From Triplophysa rosa (taxonomy: Eukaryota > Chordata > Actinopteri > Cypriniformes > Nemacheilidae): a stretch of DNA of 64,000 nt. The notes under the pieces are model-generated. The model did not search any database, was not told the DNA's origin, and worked only from the letters and a program-made list of their open reading frames with translations. Within the stretch, counting starts at the first letter, position 1. The number at the start of each line of letters is the position of its first letter. A program made the position numbers and the translations under genes. This document shows, piece by piece, positions 1 to 13,070 of the stretch. The stretch spans positions 14,616,358 through 14,680,357 of the forward strand of contig NC_079898.1 of NCBI RefSeq assembly GCF_024868665.1, written 5' to 3'.

Positions 1-3000
1 GCTGTTATGTGGTGTGGGGGCAGGGTTGAGGCAGAGTCGCTGAGAGAGTCGTACCAACTCCCTTCACTGCAATGGAACAGTTTTTTCACAGCAATGGCGG
101 TTCACGGATCCGTTCTCAACGGCACTGGGTAGAGGCAGGGTGGCCAATGCTTCGGATAGGGTGGGCAAAGCCCACCCTGGCCCCCCCTGGAGCCGGGCCT
201 GCCTGTCAGTCATATGGGCTCTTGGGTGGGCCTTGGCCAAACTGGGTATTTCTCGCCTACTGTTTTTTGCATGCTGAGGTTTCGGACATACTATTCATGA
301 CTCATACTCATTTTCGCCTACTATATAGTATGGAAGTAGGCGATTTCGGTCGCAGCCTAGGTATAGACTGATTTCACTCCTCTGCCATGTTGAAATCGAA
401 AGCGAGGCAGAGGTGGGAAGAAAACCGGAAGGACAGATAGACTGCAATGGTTTGGTCTACCATCGAGTGTCTGTGACATGAATAAGCAAATGATGCGTTT
501 AAAAACAAGGTTACAGTAGCTGTGTGTGCGCGAATGAAACCCGCTTATGGCAGCTTAAAGGGGTCATATGACACGGCTAAAACGAATATTATCGTTTGTT
601 TTAGATGGAATGCAATGTGTACACACGATTTAAGGTTCAAAAGTGCTGTATTTTTCACATACCGTGCATGTCTGTATCTCCTCTTTGCCCCGCCTCTCTG
701 AAACGTGTGGATTTTTGACAAAGCTCGTCGCTCTGAAAAGCGAGGTGTGCTATGATTGGCCAGTTAACCAGTGCGTAGTGATTGGTCGAATACTGCAAGT
801 GTGTGACAGAAATGTAACGCCTCTTACCATATTTGGAACATCAGGTTCCAAAGCAATTGTACTGACAGGTACGCCCGCCTTACTTGCGAATACATTTGGG
901 CGGTCTTAGTCAACTCATACCACAAACTGACATGGATTTGTGGGGGTGTGGTTACCCGAGGCGTTTCAGCGGGTCTGTGTGAGCATTCGCTTTTAGATAG
1001 AATGCATCTTTTGTTTCGACACATTCATTTTTGCCATTTTACGTGTCTAATACATGCATGGGCAACTTATAACACACCAAAGACACAGAAAAACATGTGT
1101 TCGCGTCATATGACCCCTTTAAACAGTCACTAATATGTGATGGTACAGCTAAAGTGGTCAAGTAAAACAGCTCGTGTGACATGCATCCTATGCTTATATT
1201 TTCATATTTAAGATAATAAATCGCTTTAATAACTCCAGGTCGGTGTCCAAACCATTGCAGTATATCTGTCCGTCCGGTTTTTCTTACCACCTCTGCCTCA
1301 CTTTCGATTTCAACATGGCGGCGTGAAATCAGTCTATAGTACACTATTTGTGCAATGATAAGACTGTGTGTCAACATTTATTTTGGTCACGATTAAGGGG
1401 GCTTATTCAGGAATGCTGAACTGAGCTGGTCACAGACAGCCACCAATCAACCCCGGCAACGCTCTCGGACAACAGCCAGTAAACCCACTTAGCCATGAAT
1501 TCCTGGCAGCAGATTCTACAGAAAATGTTTGTAATACAGTGATTAACAAGTGTGTTGGTGACTTTTACAGCGAAAGAGATTAAACAAAGAAAAGTAACAT
1601 CAAGAGATGTTTGCATTAAATCAGAATGTTCTGTGTAATGTCTTTCTTGGTTCTGAAAGCTCTCCGACGTGTCCAGATTGTTGATATTATGTGTAGTTCT
1701 TGTTGCCAGGCAACAATGAAACTCAAATGGCTTTATTTCTTGCTACCTCCTGTTTTGAGATTAGATGCACGTTGTTTAAAAGTAATACGGTTTTTGATAC
1801 GGTGATCTCTCAGTTCAGGAGGTCATATTTGATCACATTAAAGCAGTAAATTACTACAGTAAAATGTGATTAGAATGACAGGGATCCATAGCAAAAGACA
1901 ACAAATTAAAATTAACAACAAATTAAATATTATTATTATTACAGGTTGTTTTAGGTTATAGATTTCAGATATTGCAGTTCACCTCAAAAAATCACATCAG
2001 TTCTTTCACTTGCATGATCTTACAGCACAGACTGTAAGCACTCAGGCATTATATCAATGGAATGTTAATAGGTCAGAATCTATAGAGAATTTTTATTCTG
2101 TACTGTCCAACACCTTAGGGCCAGGGAGCGGCATTTTGACAGTGCACAGTGTACATTTGATCTATGTATGCTATTCTTAATACCACACTCCATATTGGGT
2201 GCATACTGTTGCATGTGTATTATTAATGTGGGTACAAAAATCAATCAGATTCATTACTGTATTAGCACTGTTTCGATTTACAACTAGCTGAAATTTCTTT
2301 CAGAAATCTTGCAAGAGAAAATTCAGCAATGTGAAGACACATAAGAAACAGCTGCCTTTTGGACGCAGTAGGCATGCTAACAAGTTCACTGAAGTCAATT
2401 TTTACATGCCAATCTGGGATTATAGCCCATATGATCCGTGATGTAACCCTATGATTCTGGTTGGAGGCTGCAGGGCATGTAGAAGGCCTGATCACATGTC
2501 AGTGAGGCTCTAATGTGTTTTGGTTTAGGGACAGCAGGTTCAATATTGTGACCACTCTCTGTTAGAAAGTTCACATCATTCAGTGCTTTAAATATGTTGA
2601 CTAATGTTTGTAAAGTAAACACACATTGTCGTTTCAAAAGCTATTTAAATTTAAATTATAAAACGTTTAAAAGTGAATTATAGTCAAACTAGTTTTTGTC
2701 ACATGGCCACTTTCGCAATAACTTTAATGACTACCTTCTGAGGTTTAACTAGAAACTCACCAAATCGGCCAAAATCTGAGTGCAGTTCTTATTGCAATTA
2801 TAGCATTACCTGTTCAAAATATTCTTTTCAAAATATTATTTTTTTTGCCAGCAAATTATTCTTCCTGTTGTGGAAGCATTTAAGAGAGTCAAAGAAGAGA
2901 GCTTGTGTTGTTTTCGAGACTGAGCGACAGAAATGCAGACTCTACATTTACACACTACTGTTTCAATCCTGACGTAGTATGCTAAACATAGTCATATGCA

Positions 3001-3049
3001 TATTATGCACAGTCATATACTGTATATATAAAAAAAGCTGCGGTCTTAC
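1..3049. other. hk1 intron 2 (left part)
   Basis: This stretch lies downstream of hk1 exon 2 on the minus strand and holds no recognisable hexokinase exon. It contains the inverted-repeat element at 362-1338. The rest is AT-rich and I see no gene in it. The only short open frames are unsupported chance frames. Confidence 0.6.
362..1338. mobile_element. Non-autonomous element with long inverted repeats
   Basis: The left arm (about 362-470) and the right arm (about 1230-1338) are imperfect reverse complements. Both contain TATAGACTGATTTCAC, then GTTGAAATCGAAAG, GAGGCAGAGGTGG, ACCGGA and CTGCAATGGTTTGG. An inner pair, AAAGGGGTCATATGAC near 557 and its complement near 1105-1120, continues the symmetry. 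No transposase frame is present, so it is a MITE-like or deleted DNA transposon of about 1 kb. The family is not identified and no clear target duplication was found. Confidence 0.65.
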
Positions 3050-5393
<2,344 letters not shown>

Positions 5394-5559
5394 TCACCTC
5401 TTTGCTGAAAAAGAAGCTGGAGAAGAGATACCTTACGTTTCTTTCCGGTAAAGCAGGGAACCGATTCGAGGCTCAGAAGCAACGTGGGTTAACCGTAACA
5501 AGAGAAGCCGGCATGTAGGGGTGTTCCCTCCCAGCACAACGGCAATGCTGTTCCTCCTC

Positions 5560-5665
5560 GGCCTAGGAAGTCAAGCTGCATATAATGCGCTTGCATGTGA
5601 TGCAGCAGAGGCTGGGATGGGGAATGGCTAAAGCCCCGCCCACTCACTCTTCTCCTATTGGCTGA
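5560..5665 (-). promoter_or_regulatory. hk1: hk1 core promoter (CCAAT, GC box, TATA-like)
   Basis: Read on the minus strand, a CCAAT box (ATTGG on plus at 5657-5661), a GC box (CCCCGCCC, 5634-5641) and a TATA-like ATTATATG (about 5579-5588) lie in that order. They are about 190-270 bp upstream of the hk1 ATG at 5387. The order and spacing suggest transcription starting near 5550. This is inferred from motifs only. Confidence 0.55.
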
Positions 5666-7689
5666 GGTTTATGGGCAGGCTTTTGAGGCCGAGCACAGCT
5701 CCTTCCCTGCTTTCCTCTCTCTTCTTTTTGGTTTTTCCCCCCACTTTTTTTCCTTTTCAGTCTCCTCGTGCTCTTCCTCATTCTCTTACATTAACCCTCA
5801 CTTTTCTTTTGTTGTTTGAAGGAGGGAACTTTAGAAAAGGGGTATTACTTAAGGAGGCACGTAGAGCACGTCCCCATTGCGTCACATACCCGAAGGCATT
5901 TGAGGTATCGTGAGGCTCAACACCCTATGAGCAAAAATGCTGAGTAATGCTACCATACAGCCAAAGTCATATCGGCGTGTTCACTGTTTTCTGCTTCTAC
6001 GATTGACAGTTTAGCTACAATACTGTTGTGTGTGAAGCGGGAGAAAATAAGGAGATGCCAAAGTTTGTGATGTCATTTTGGGTGGTAAACGGAAAGGGGT
6101 ACTGTCAATAGAAAAGCAACAAAAAATGACATCAGGGGGACAAACAGGAAAGACCTGCTTGCACTAAAATGTGTAAACAGCTGGGAATCAGCAAATATTT
6201 ACAGACAACTGTCGAGAATGTTAAAATATGCATAATCACACAATGGGAAGAAATGAAATTGTTCTTGACAAAATATTTGTGCTTGACAAAATATTGCGAC
6301 AATGAATTCTCAACTCATTTGGAATATTCTTCACTCAGATTTGTAGTTATTCACGCTTGTTTTCCCAAAAAGGGCACACACACTTAAATAAAAAACATCT
6401 GTAGACTGAATTCTAAGCTTTTTATATTTCAGGACATGAATGTTGGAAGAAACATTCAGTGTGTGACTTGATGTGATTTGATCATGCAGCTGATCTGTTA
6501 CAGGGTTTAGTTTGTAATATCATGAGGAATGTCACGGTACGACATTGCATTCATGGAAAGTGGAAAATCTATAGAAGTGGGTGAGGTGATGGTAACACAG
6601 GCCAGTTTTTTGTATGCCGTGCTCCACGGCATGCACCCATCCTCCCCCGTCAATGGTATGAGTGAGAGCTTAACATCCTCTTACTGGTCTGAGCCAATCA
6701 GATCACAGTTTTATCAGAGATACGTCACTGGACCACCACCGATGACAGAATTTCACTTCATTCATTTTTACATCATTCATATTGGTCTATTCAATAGAAG
6801 ATGTGTCCTTTCTTCCTCAAATCCTAGTAAGAACTACTAAAGTTTAACTAAAACAAAAACGACATAACAACCACACAGAAGCTGTAGCAACGACATAGCA
6901 CACTACAAATAACTGAAAACACTTAGCATCACAAAATAGGCTATGGACCTTTGTCACGGAGGAATTGAACACCGGAAGTGCTCGTCAATCGCCTATTTGA
7001 CTAAATGCCTATTATAATGAGTGTCCGCAAAATTATTTAAAAATCCGGACATTTTCTGAGACAGGAGAAGAGATGTTCTGATGATTACTGTGAACAGATT
7101 TTTACAAACTCAACAGCCTGATGTTTTAATCCAGCAAAGTCGATCTGTCAAAGCAGTGGCTGGTAAACATACGTGATTATTTTATCACACGGTGTCAGTC
7201 AGTGCTCCAAATTAGTGATCAGTGTGCTGCAGTGTAGGGCTGTCACGATAAACCGACGATAATATCACGTGATTTATGCACAGCTTTTGAGTGAAGTACG
7301 GGAAAATGCTGCTGCATCCGAAAGCCAGAGGGCGCTCTCGTGCGGAACACGTAACACGTTCTAGAATCTAGGAAATGTCTATGGACATATTTTTATCGCT
7401 GTTACTCAAGCCTCATCAGGTATTTTTATGATAATAAAGTATATTTGTCATGATCATGTTTGACGGGTGTTGCTTTTTCAAATGCACATTATAAGGGACT
7501 CAAACTCGCACTGCTTTTAGATCGAGCAGCATTTCCTACCGATCCCAGAGCCGTGCTTCACGGACAAGCTACGCATTAAAAATATCGACACATTTCATAT
7601 CGCAGCCAGCTCGATCACAATAGGATTTAGTGGTATCGCGATAAATTATCGTGCATTTGTATGCAATCATTTTTATCATGATTTTTCGT

Positions 7690-8290
7690 TGACAGTCATT
7701 TTACTGTATGTAATTCACAAATACATAGGTTAGGAAGAATGTTCCACCAGGAATGAGTTGTGAAGGAGAATGAGCGGGAAAGTGATTTACTGCCCTTTTG
7801 AGAAGGCAATACAAGACGCCGCTCGTTTGCTGAACGCAGGGTTGTAGGGGTGTAGGAGGGTGTGAAAGTATGCCGGTGCAGATCCAGTGGTAGTCCTGTA
7901 GGCAAGCATTAGTGACTTGAATCTGATACGGGCTTCAACCGGCAGCTAGCGGAGAGAGATGAAAAGGGGTGTCACATGAGCCCTTTTGGGCTGTTGGAAG
8001 ATGAGGCATGCTGCTGCGTTCTGAACCAGCTGGAGTGGTTTGATAGCCTTTGCAGGAAGACCAGCAAGGAGAGCATTGCAGTAGTCCAACCTTGAGATGA
8101 CAAGGGCCTGGACAAGGAGTTGTGCCGCATGCTCAGTGAGATAGGGTCTAACCTTTCTAATGCTGAATAAGGCATATCGGCATGACCGCGTTGTCTTTGC
8201 AATGTGATCATTGAAGGACAGCAGTTCATCAAATATGACTCCGAGTTTCCTCGCTGTTTTGGAAGGAGTGATTGTGGTATTGCCAAGTTG
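7690..8290 (-). mobile_element. L2-type LINE fragment (C-terminal end of reverse transcriptase ORF)
   Basis: On the minus strand two adjoining frames (about 7972-8286 and 7696-7905) match the C-terminal part of fish L2/CR1-like reverse transcriptases. Visible pieces are QGWTTAMLSLLVFLQRL, NSPKGLM, SLRWLPVEARIRFKSL, YTPTTLRSANERRLVLPS and WWNILPN. The frames are broken relative to each other and the 5' part is missing, so it is a dead 5'-truncated copy. Assignment to L2 rather than a related clade is from recall of the conserved C-terminal motif. Confidence 0.7.
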
Positions 8291-10707
8291 GGTGGTGAGA
8301 TGAAGTCAAAAGCGTTACTCCTTTAAGATTAATTAAGTGTTTAATAACATTACGTTTCTTTTAGGCAGTAACCATGCATTCAGCTATTTTAAGGACTGGG
8401 ATAAAAACGCACGTAAGCATGAGAAACTTCTTCCCCTGAGAAAACCCATTTAACGACTTCTTTGTTTCACATGATTTGAATTTAGAGTTACGATTCTTTA
8501 AGCGAATCATTCAGACTGATTTGCGGATCGATCCAGAGAAAAATTATTTGCAGTCGCCAAGGTAACAAAGAAGGGAAATGTTATGAATCACGCAATAGCA
8601 ATTAAACCACATCGATAAACTGTAAGAGGAGGGATTCATTTTTTCGCCTCGTATGAATAAGTATAATTGAATATACTCTTCTGTAACGTTAAATATTTAT
8701 TTATTGGCAGCTGTTCATAGATTTTAGGGCAGGCAGGGCTTTCCTGTTTGACTCCTTGTTGTTATCTGTTGTTGTTTTCTTTTACTGTGCCAAATAGCTA
8801 CAACTGAAATGACATTAACGTTACAAGCTAAAATATTACATCAGGTACAGTTACGTAAAAAACATACTTTTCAATAAACATCCTTGATTTTCAGTGATGA
8901 AAGTGGTTCCCAGTGTCAGTACAAAACATATGGATTTAAGAGTGGATTAAAGATTGCAGTGAATCATGACCTTTACTATACTTAAAGGTGACAGCAGGTA
9001 CATGAGCATCACACAATTAACTGGACAAAAAAGAAAAGTAATTTACAAGGGAACAATGTCCATCTGATAAAGTGTGTGGAGAGAAATGATATAATTTCCT
9101 GTAACACTTACGCTGGGGGTGTTTTCGTTTACTTTAGCCTCTGTTATAGCGGAAACGTGAAATGTTGTCTCACTATTACACATTCACAAATGACCTAGCC
9201 GGTAGGCGTGACAGTCCTTGAGGACTAAGGGTTCATGCATGAATTAACAAAGTCACAAGGGCATGTACCGGGTCATTGTACAAGTGTAACAATTATTTGT
9301 ACAACAAGGGGTCACTGCATTACGTTTCAATATATAGTTATAGAGACCTCTACAAATAGAAGTTAATCTTGTTAAAGATTATACACTATCTTAACCAATG
9401 TGTTTCAATTTGAACCCTATATGGCGTTTTGCTAAAAAAATGATTTCAGAATCAACATAAGGTGCAAGTTATTTACATTCTCAATCCAGTGGAGATTTGA
9501 AGGATGAAATGGGGGCACTATCAGTAGCATTTTCAGTAGACATCAATAAAACACTTATTTTATAATGCTTTACATTACAAGATATTTGTAACGTCCTCAA
9601 CAGAAAATACAGAAGAAAGCAATAACCTCTAAACAATGTTTGTATCTTTGTTTTATTAAAGCATATAGCAAACCACATTTTCCAATAAGAATAACAGGAA
9701 CAACCATAATTTACTCTAAGCTTTCCACACTGATTGTTTTATTTTACTGTAAACATATGTATGGCAGGAATGACAAATAAATCTAATTTATCTGGTATAA
9801 TTTAAAAACATATTACCATAGGATTATTGCTGAAATACATGACCCCCTCCCATGAGCCCAATTAAGCAAACGGATTCATGGACTTCCATGTCTGCCTCAT
9901 TGTGGCCCTCTGGGAATTCCAGTTTGGGGGTCCACAGTTAGAGGGTCAACAAAATTTAAGGGAAAACAATAGTTTATTAAATGTGTTCTAACAGTAAGGA
10001 ATAAAAACAATATAGTTTCATATTAAATATATCTGCATGGTATCAGTCTCAATCTCTCAGCACAGCATCTTAACCAGCACAGACACAGAATGTAGATTTG
10101 TTACTTACATGTGGTACAGTATCAGTCACCTCATCATCATTTTCCATGACTGAAGGATGGCTAGGAACAGAGAAAGGCAAATTCTAAAAAGTAGATTAGG
10201 GAATATAAATGTTGAACCAGCTGCCTCCTTGAGATCACGTATAGGATTTAAATAAGCGCTCTTACATAACCCAACAATGCCATTGGACTGAGAAGAGCCC
10301 TATTGTAATGCCTCTTACAGGTCTGTGATTGTCATTTTAAAATGTTGTGATTATTATTAAAATGTCAAGAAACAATGCAAGTGAAAAGCTAAAGAACTCA
10401 ACTATGTATATTGCTTGGCAGACACAGTATGCATCAGAGTGCAAGTATTTTATGGAGACCGAAAGCATTTTAAAGGTACCAGAGAATTTGTCTTTGTTAT
10501 TTTTCTTGATTTAACTGTTATCAATTCAGTCAACCTGATAAGTATATTTTAAGTAATCTTTAAAAAATTTGTCAGATCAGGTTTGATGATTCTCGTGCAA
10601 GATCTAGCAACCCTTGTTGCCCCTGGTTAACATTGTTGTGTGAATATCATGCATGTTGTCAAGTGTAAGAATTGTGACGTGCTGATTTGCACGCTGGTCT
10701 CTGCTGC

Positions 10708-10785
10708 TATATAGTCCCAGCATATTGTACTATTCCAGGGAAGACAAGTAGTTAATTAGCATTAAGGAGAAGGATTATGGTGAGT
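10708..10785 (+). promoter_or_regulatory. TATA box, short leader and ATG|GTGAGT exon-1 signature
   Basis: CTGCTGCTATATAG is followed about 65 nt later by an ATG (10777-10779) directly joined to a strong splice donor, GTGAGT. A TGCTGATTTGC motif, resembling a Maf half-site, lies about 30 bp upstream of the TATA box. This layout is seen in short-leader tissue-specific genes such as lens crystallins, but no crystallin exon follows on the plus strand. It may be an orphan promoter or chance. Confidence 0.25.
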
Positions 10786-10969
10786 AACTTTTTCCATCCC
10801 TGCTCCATGAGGATTTATAACCAAAGGCTGGCCTGATTAACCACTTTGTCTAATCCCGTAAAATCTTAAATTAATTAAGACAACTGGAAACGTGCAGTTA
10901 TTAATGTCACATAATGTATTAAATCACATTTATTAAAAGCTGTCATCTATATTTTAAGAGAAAAAATCA

Positions 10970-11042
10970 TACAGGTTTTGAACAACACGAGGGTGAATAA
11001 ATGATGACAGAATTTTTATTTTTGGGTGAACTATCCCTTTAA
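10970..11042. repeat. Fragment of palindromic cyprinid repeat
   Basis: The stretch carries GAGGGTGAATAAATGATGACAG and TTTTTGGGTGAACTATCC, the terminal part of the palindromic family seen in full at 50715-51106, 59450-59748 and 61900-62195. A similar remnant is at about 15043-15107. Confidence 0.7.
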
Positions 11043-12907
11043 CACGAATACTAAGTGTAAGTGCACATAGTGCACGTTATATATGACTTATATAGGTCGG
11101 TCACTTGGGTTCAGGTGTGTATTTAGCTGACTTCATTATTCCGGTTTCATGTGCATGTGAAGAGGGGGTGAATTAGCGGGGAACGCTCACTTTCTGTTGA
11201 CCGTATTCTTTTTTTTTGTTTTGGTCTTAAATGTCTTCATCAGTTTAGTTTAATATTGGATGTTCGTCGTGTCAATAAATGTGGACTTTAAAGACACGGA
11301 ACGCGTCAGCAATGATCTTCCCTGCTACTTAGCCGCTTAGCGGCTATCCACCTTTTTCTTGACGTCTCCATGGAGGGCGCCATTACCGCGATCGAGTGAC
11401 TTCCTGTTTTATGCTCCGCAGTTCCGTTTGGTATTTGTTACTGTTAGAGGACATTTCTGTTAATGGGTTTCTCTAATATTTTTTGCGGTAAAAGGCTTTC
11501 ACAACAGCCACAGAAAGCTCAGAAAACCTTTCGAACGAGTGTTACCACGTGACACAACAAGAGCGTAAAAGTAAATAACATTTAAAGACAGCTCGGTCTT
11601 AGCTCTGACTAAACACCACAAAAACACCACAATGTTGTTTACTTCGATATTTACTTTATTGTTATTGCATACATAGTACATCACTATTAACACATGAAGC
11701 ATATATCCAGAGCTAAGTGACATAATACATTATTATAATATCAAATGTTGAAGTTGAATATTACAGTTGTACTGTATTCAAACATACGTATTCGCATTGG
11801 ATGACACAGGAAATACACACTATTTAAAAGTAATTTGTATGTAATTTATTTAAGTGTATGTTTGGCCAAGTCAGTATTGTAGCTCTATATATAAACTAAA
11901 GGCACATTTAACAACACAGGAGCTGTATCGCTACATGACATACCAAAACCAGTCACACTGAAGCATCCAGATGTCTCCAATACATAAAAGTATTATGTCC
12001 GTTTAAAAGCTTTCAAGCTAACTTGGTAATGCCTAACTAATGGGATCAAGAGGCGAACCGGAAGTCTTGGCATAATGGGTAATTTCGCGCATTGCGAAAA
12101 AGGTGAATAGGCTAATTATAAGTTTGTAAACATTCGGGATGCGCACGCATCTTGGTTGCAGAAAAAAACAGTAAGAGATAGCCTTTATAACGACTAGAGA
12201 ATTACACGGTACGGTATACAAAATAGTTAGACTTAGAAAGATTATAGAAAACCTTACCTGAAATAAAATAAACACATATCCGGATGATTTTGTCAGTCCA
12301 GCCTGTTCGTTTAATGACTTGTTTAGTTTAAAATGGCATATTCAATGACGGTATTCCATAGGAAATAATACCATAATATTTGCCATTCCCGTTCTGACAA
12401 TCAACAACACAAAAACACGTTTTTGAAGGAATTTTCTCCTCCGTTTAACTCATTGCTGCTTTATTTCCACTGTTTTTCTGCAACCAGTACGCGCGCGCAG
12501 CTGGCAGTGACGTAACCGTGGCGTTGACTCCAAATTGGTCTAGGTTGCCGCTATACTAAGTCACGCCCTTAGTAATGCTTTGCTAACAGATTTTGGAGTA
12601 AAATCTGGTAAAACTATATTTATAATCCAGAAACAATTTTGTTTATTAAGTAGATCCATATCAAATATAAAATTGATACTAAATACTGTCTTGACATTCC
12701 ACTGCAAATCGCCCCCTGGTTTGGCTACTGTGCACCATTCATTCTGACCGTTCATGCACAACCGCTCACTGAGTCTGAACAAAAGGAGAGCAAATGAGGG
12801 AAAGGCCTTCAAGAGGCAATGCAGAGTACAGTGAGCATGGAACAGATAACAGGACGATGCTCAACACAGTTAACATGAGACCCAAACAGGCTTGTGGTGC
12901 TGTAAAT

Positions 12908-12913
12908 TTTATT
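12908..12913 (-). terminator. hkdc1: hkdc1 polyadenylation signal
   Basis: AATAAA on the minus strand (TTTATT on plus) lies about 160 nt past the hkdc1 stop codon. It suggests a short 3' UTR of roughly 12890-13070. Confidence 0.5.
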
Positions 12914-13070
12914 GCAACCAATCGAAACACTCAAAATAAAGTAACAAAAGCAACAATAAAATTAACACTTTTTGCCAATGCCCATAAAGCCACATTTTTA
13001 TATATACAAATATTGAAATAAAACTGCATCTTGTACTGGAAAAGACTTCTGAAAACAGCTGTCTGAGGGT

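Larger units (their letters stand above)
9735..12540 (-). other. Candidate spliced transcript with possible microprotein
   Basis: On the minus strand a CpG-rich block at about 12485-12545 has a CRE-like GTGACGTAA and a CCAAT box. It is followed by a possible first exon ending TTTCAG|GTAAGG at 12258. A second exon-like unit (10109-10160) has acceptor TTCCTAG, an ATG in good context at 10147 (TCATGG), 13 open codons (MENDDEVTDTVPH) and donor GTAAGT. A third unit (acceptor CCCAG, from 9909) continues in phase with RATMRQTWKSMNPFA and a TAA at 9862, and AATAAA follows near 9735-9740. I do not recognise the product. It could be a lncRNA or coincidence, and the last acceptor has a weak pyrimidine tract. 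Confidence 0.25.
5666..12890. other. Intergenic region hk1-hkdc1
   Basis: No conserved gene is recognised in these 7.2 kb. The contents are: a plus-strand pyrimidine-rich tract (about 5690-5812); a LINE fragment (7690-8290); a possible MITE at about 7233-7690 starting AGGGCTGTCACGATAA and ending with an inverted copy of CGATAA; a fragment of a palindromic repeat (10970-11042); a TATA box with ATG and splice donor (10708-10785, plus); and a possible spliced minus-strand transcript (9735-12540). The last two are described separately. Confidence 0.5.

Noticed and set aside
1..3049. Searched for hk1 exon 3 (the LDLGG loop)
   Set aside because: No matching frame or acceptor was found, so the gene continues beyond the window rather than being truncated here.
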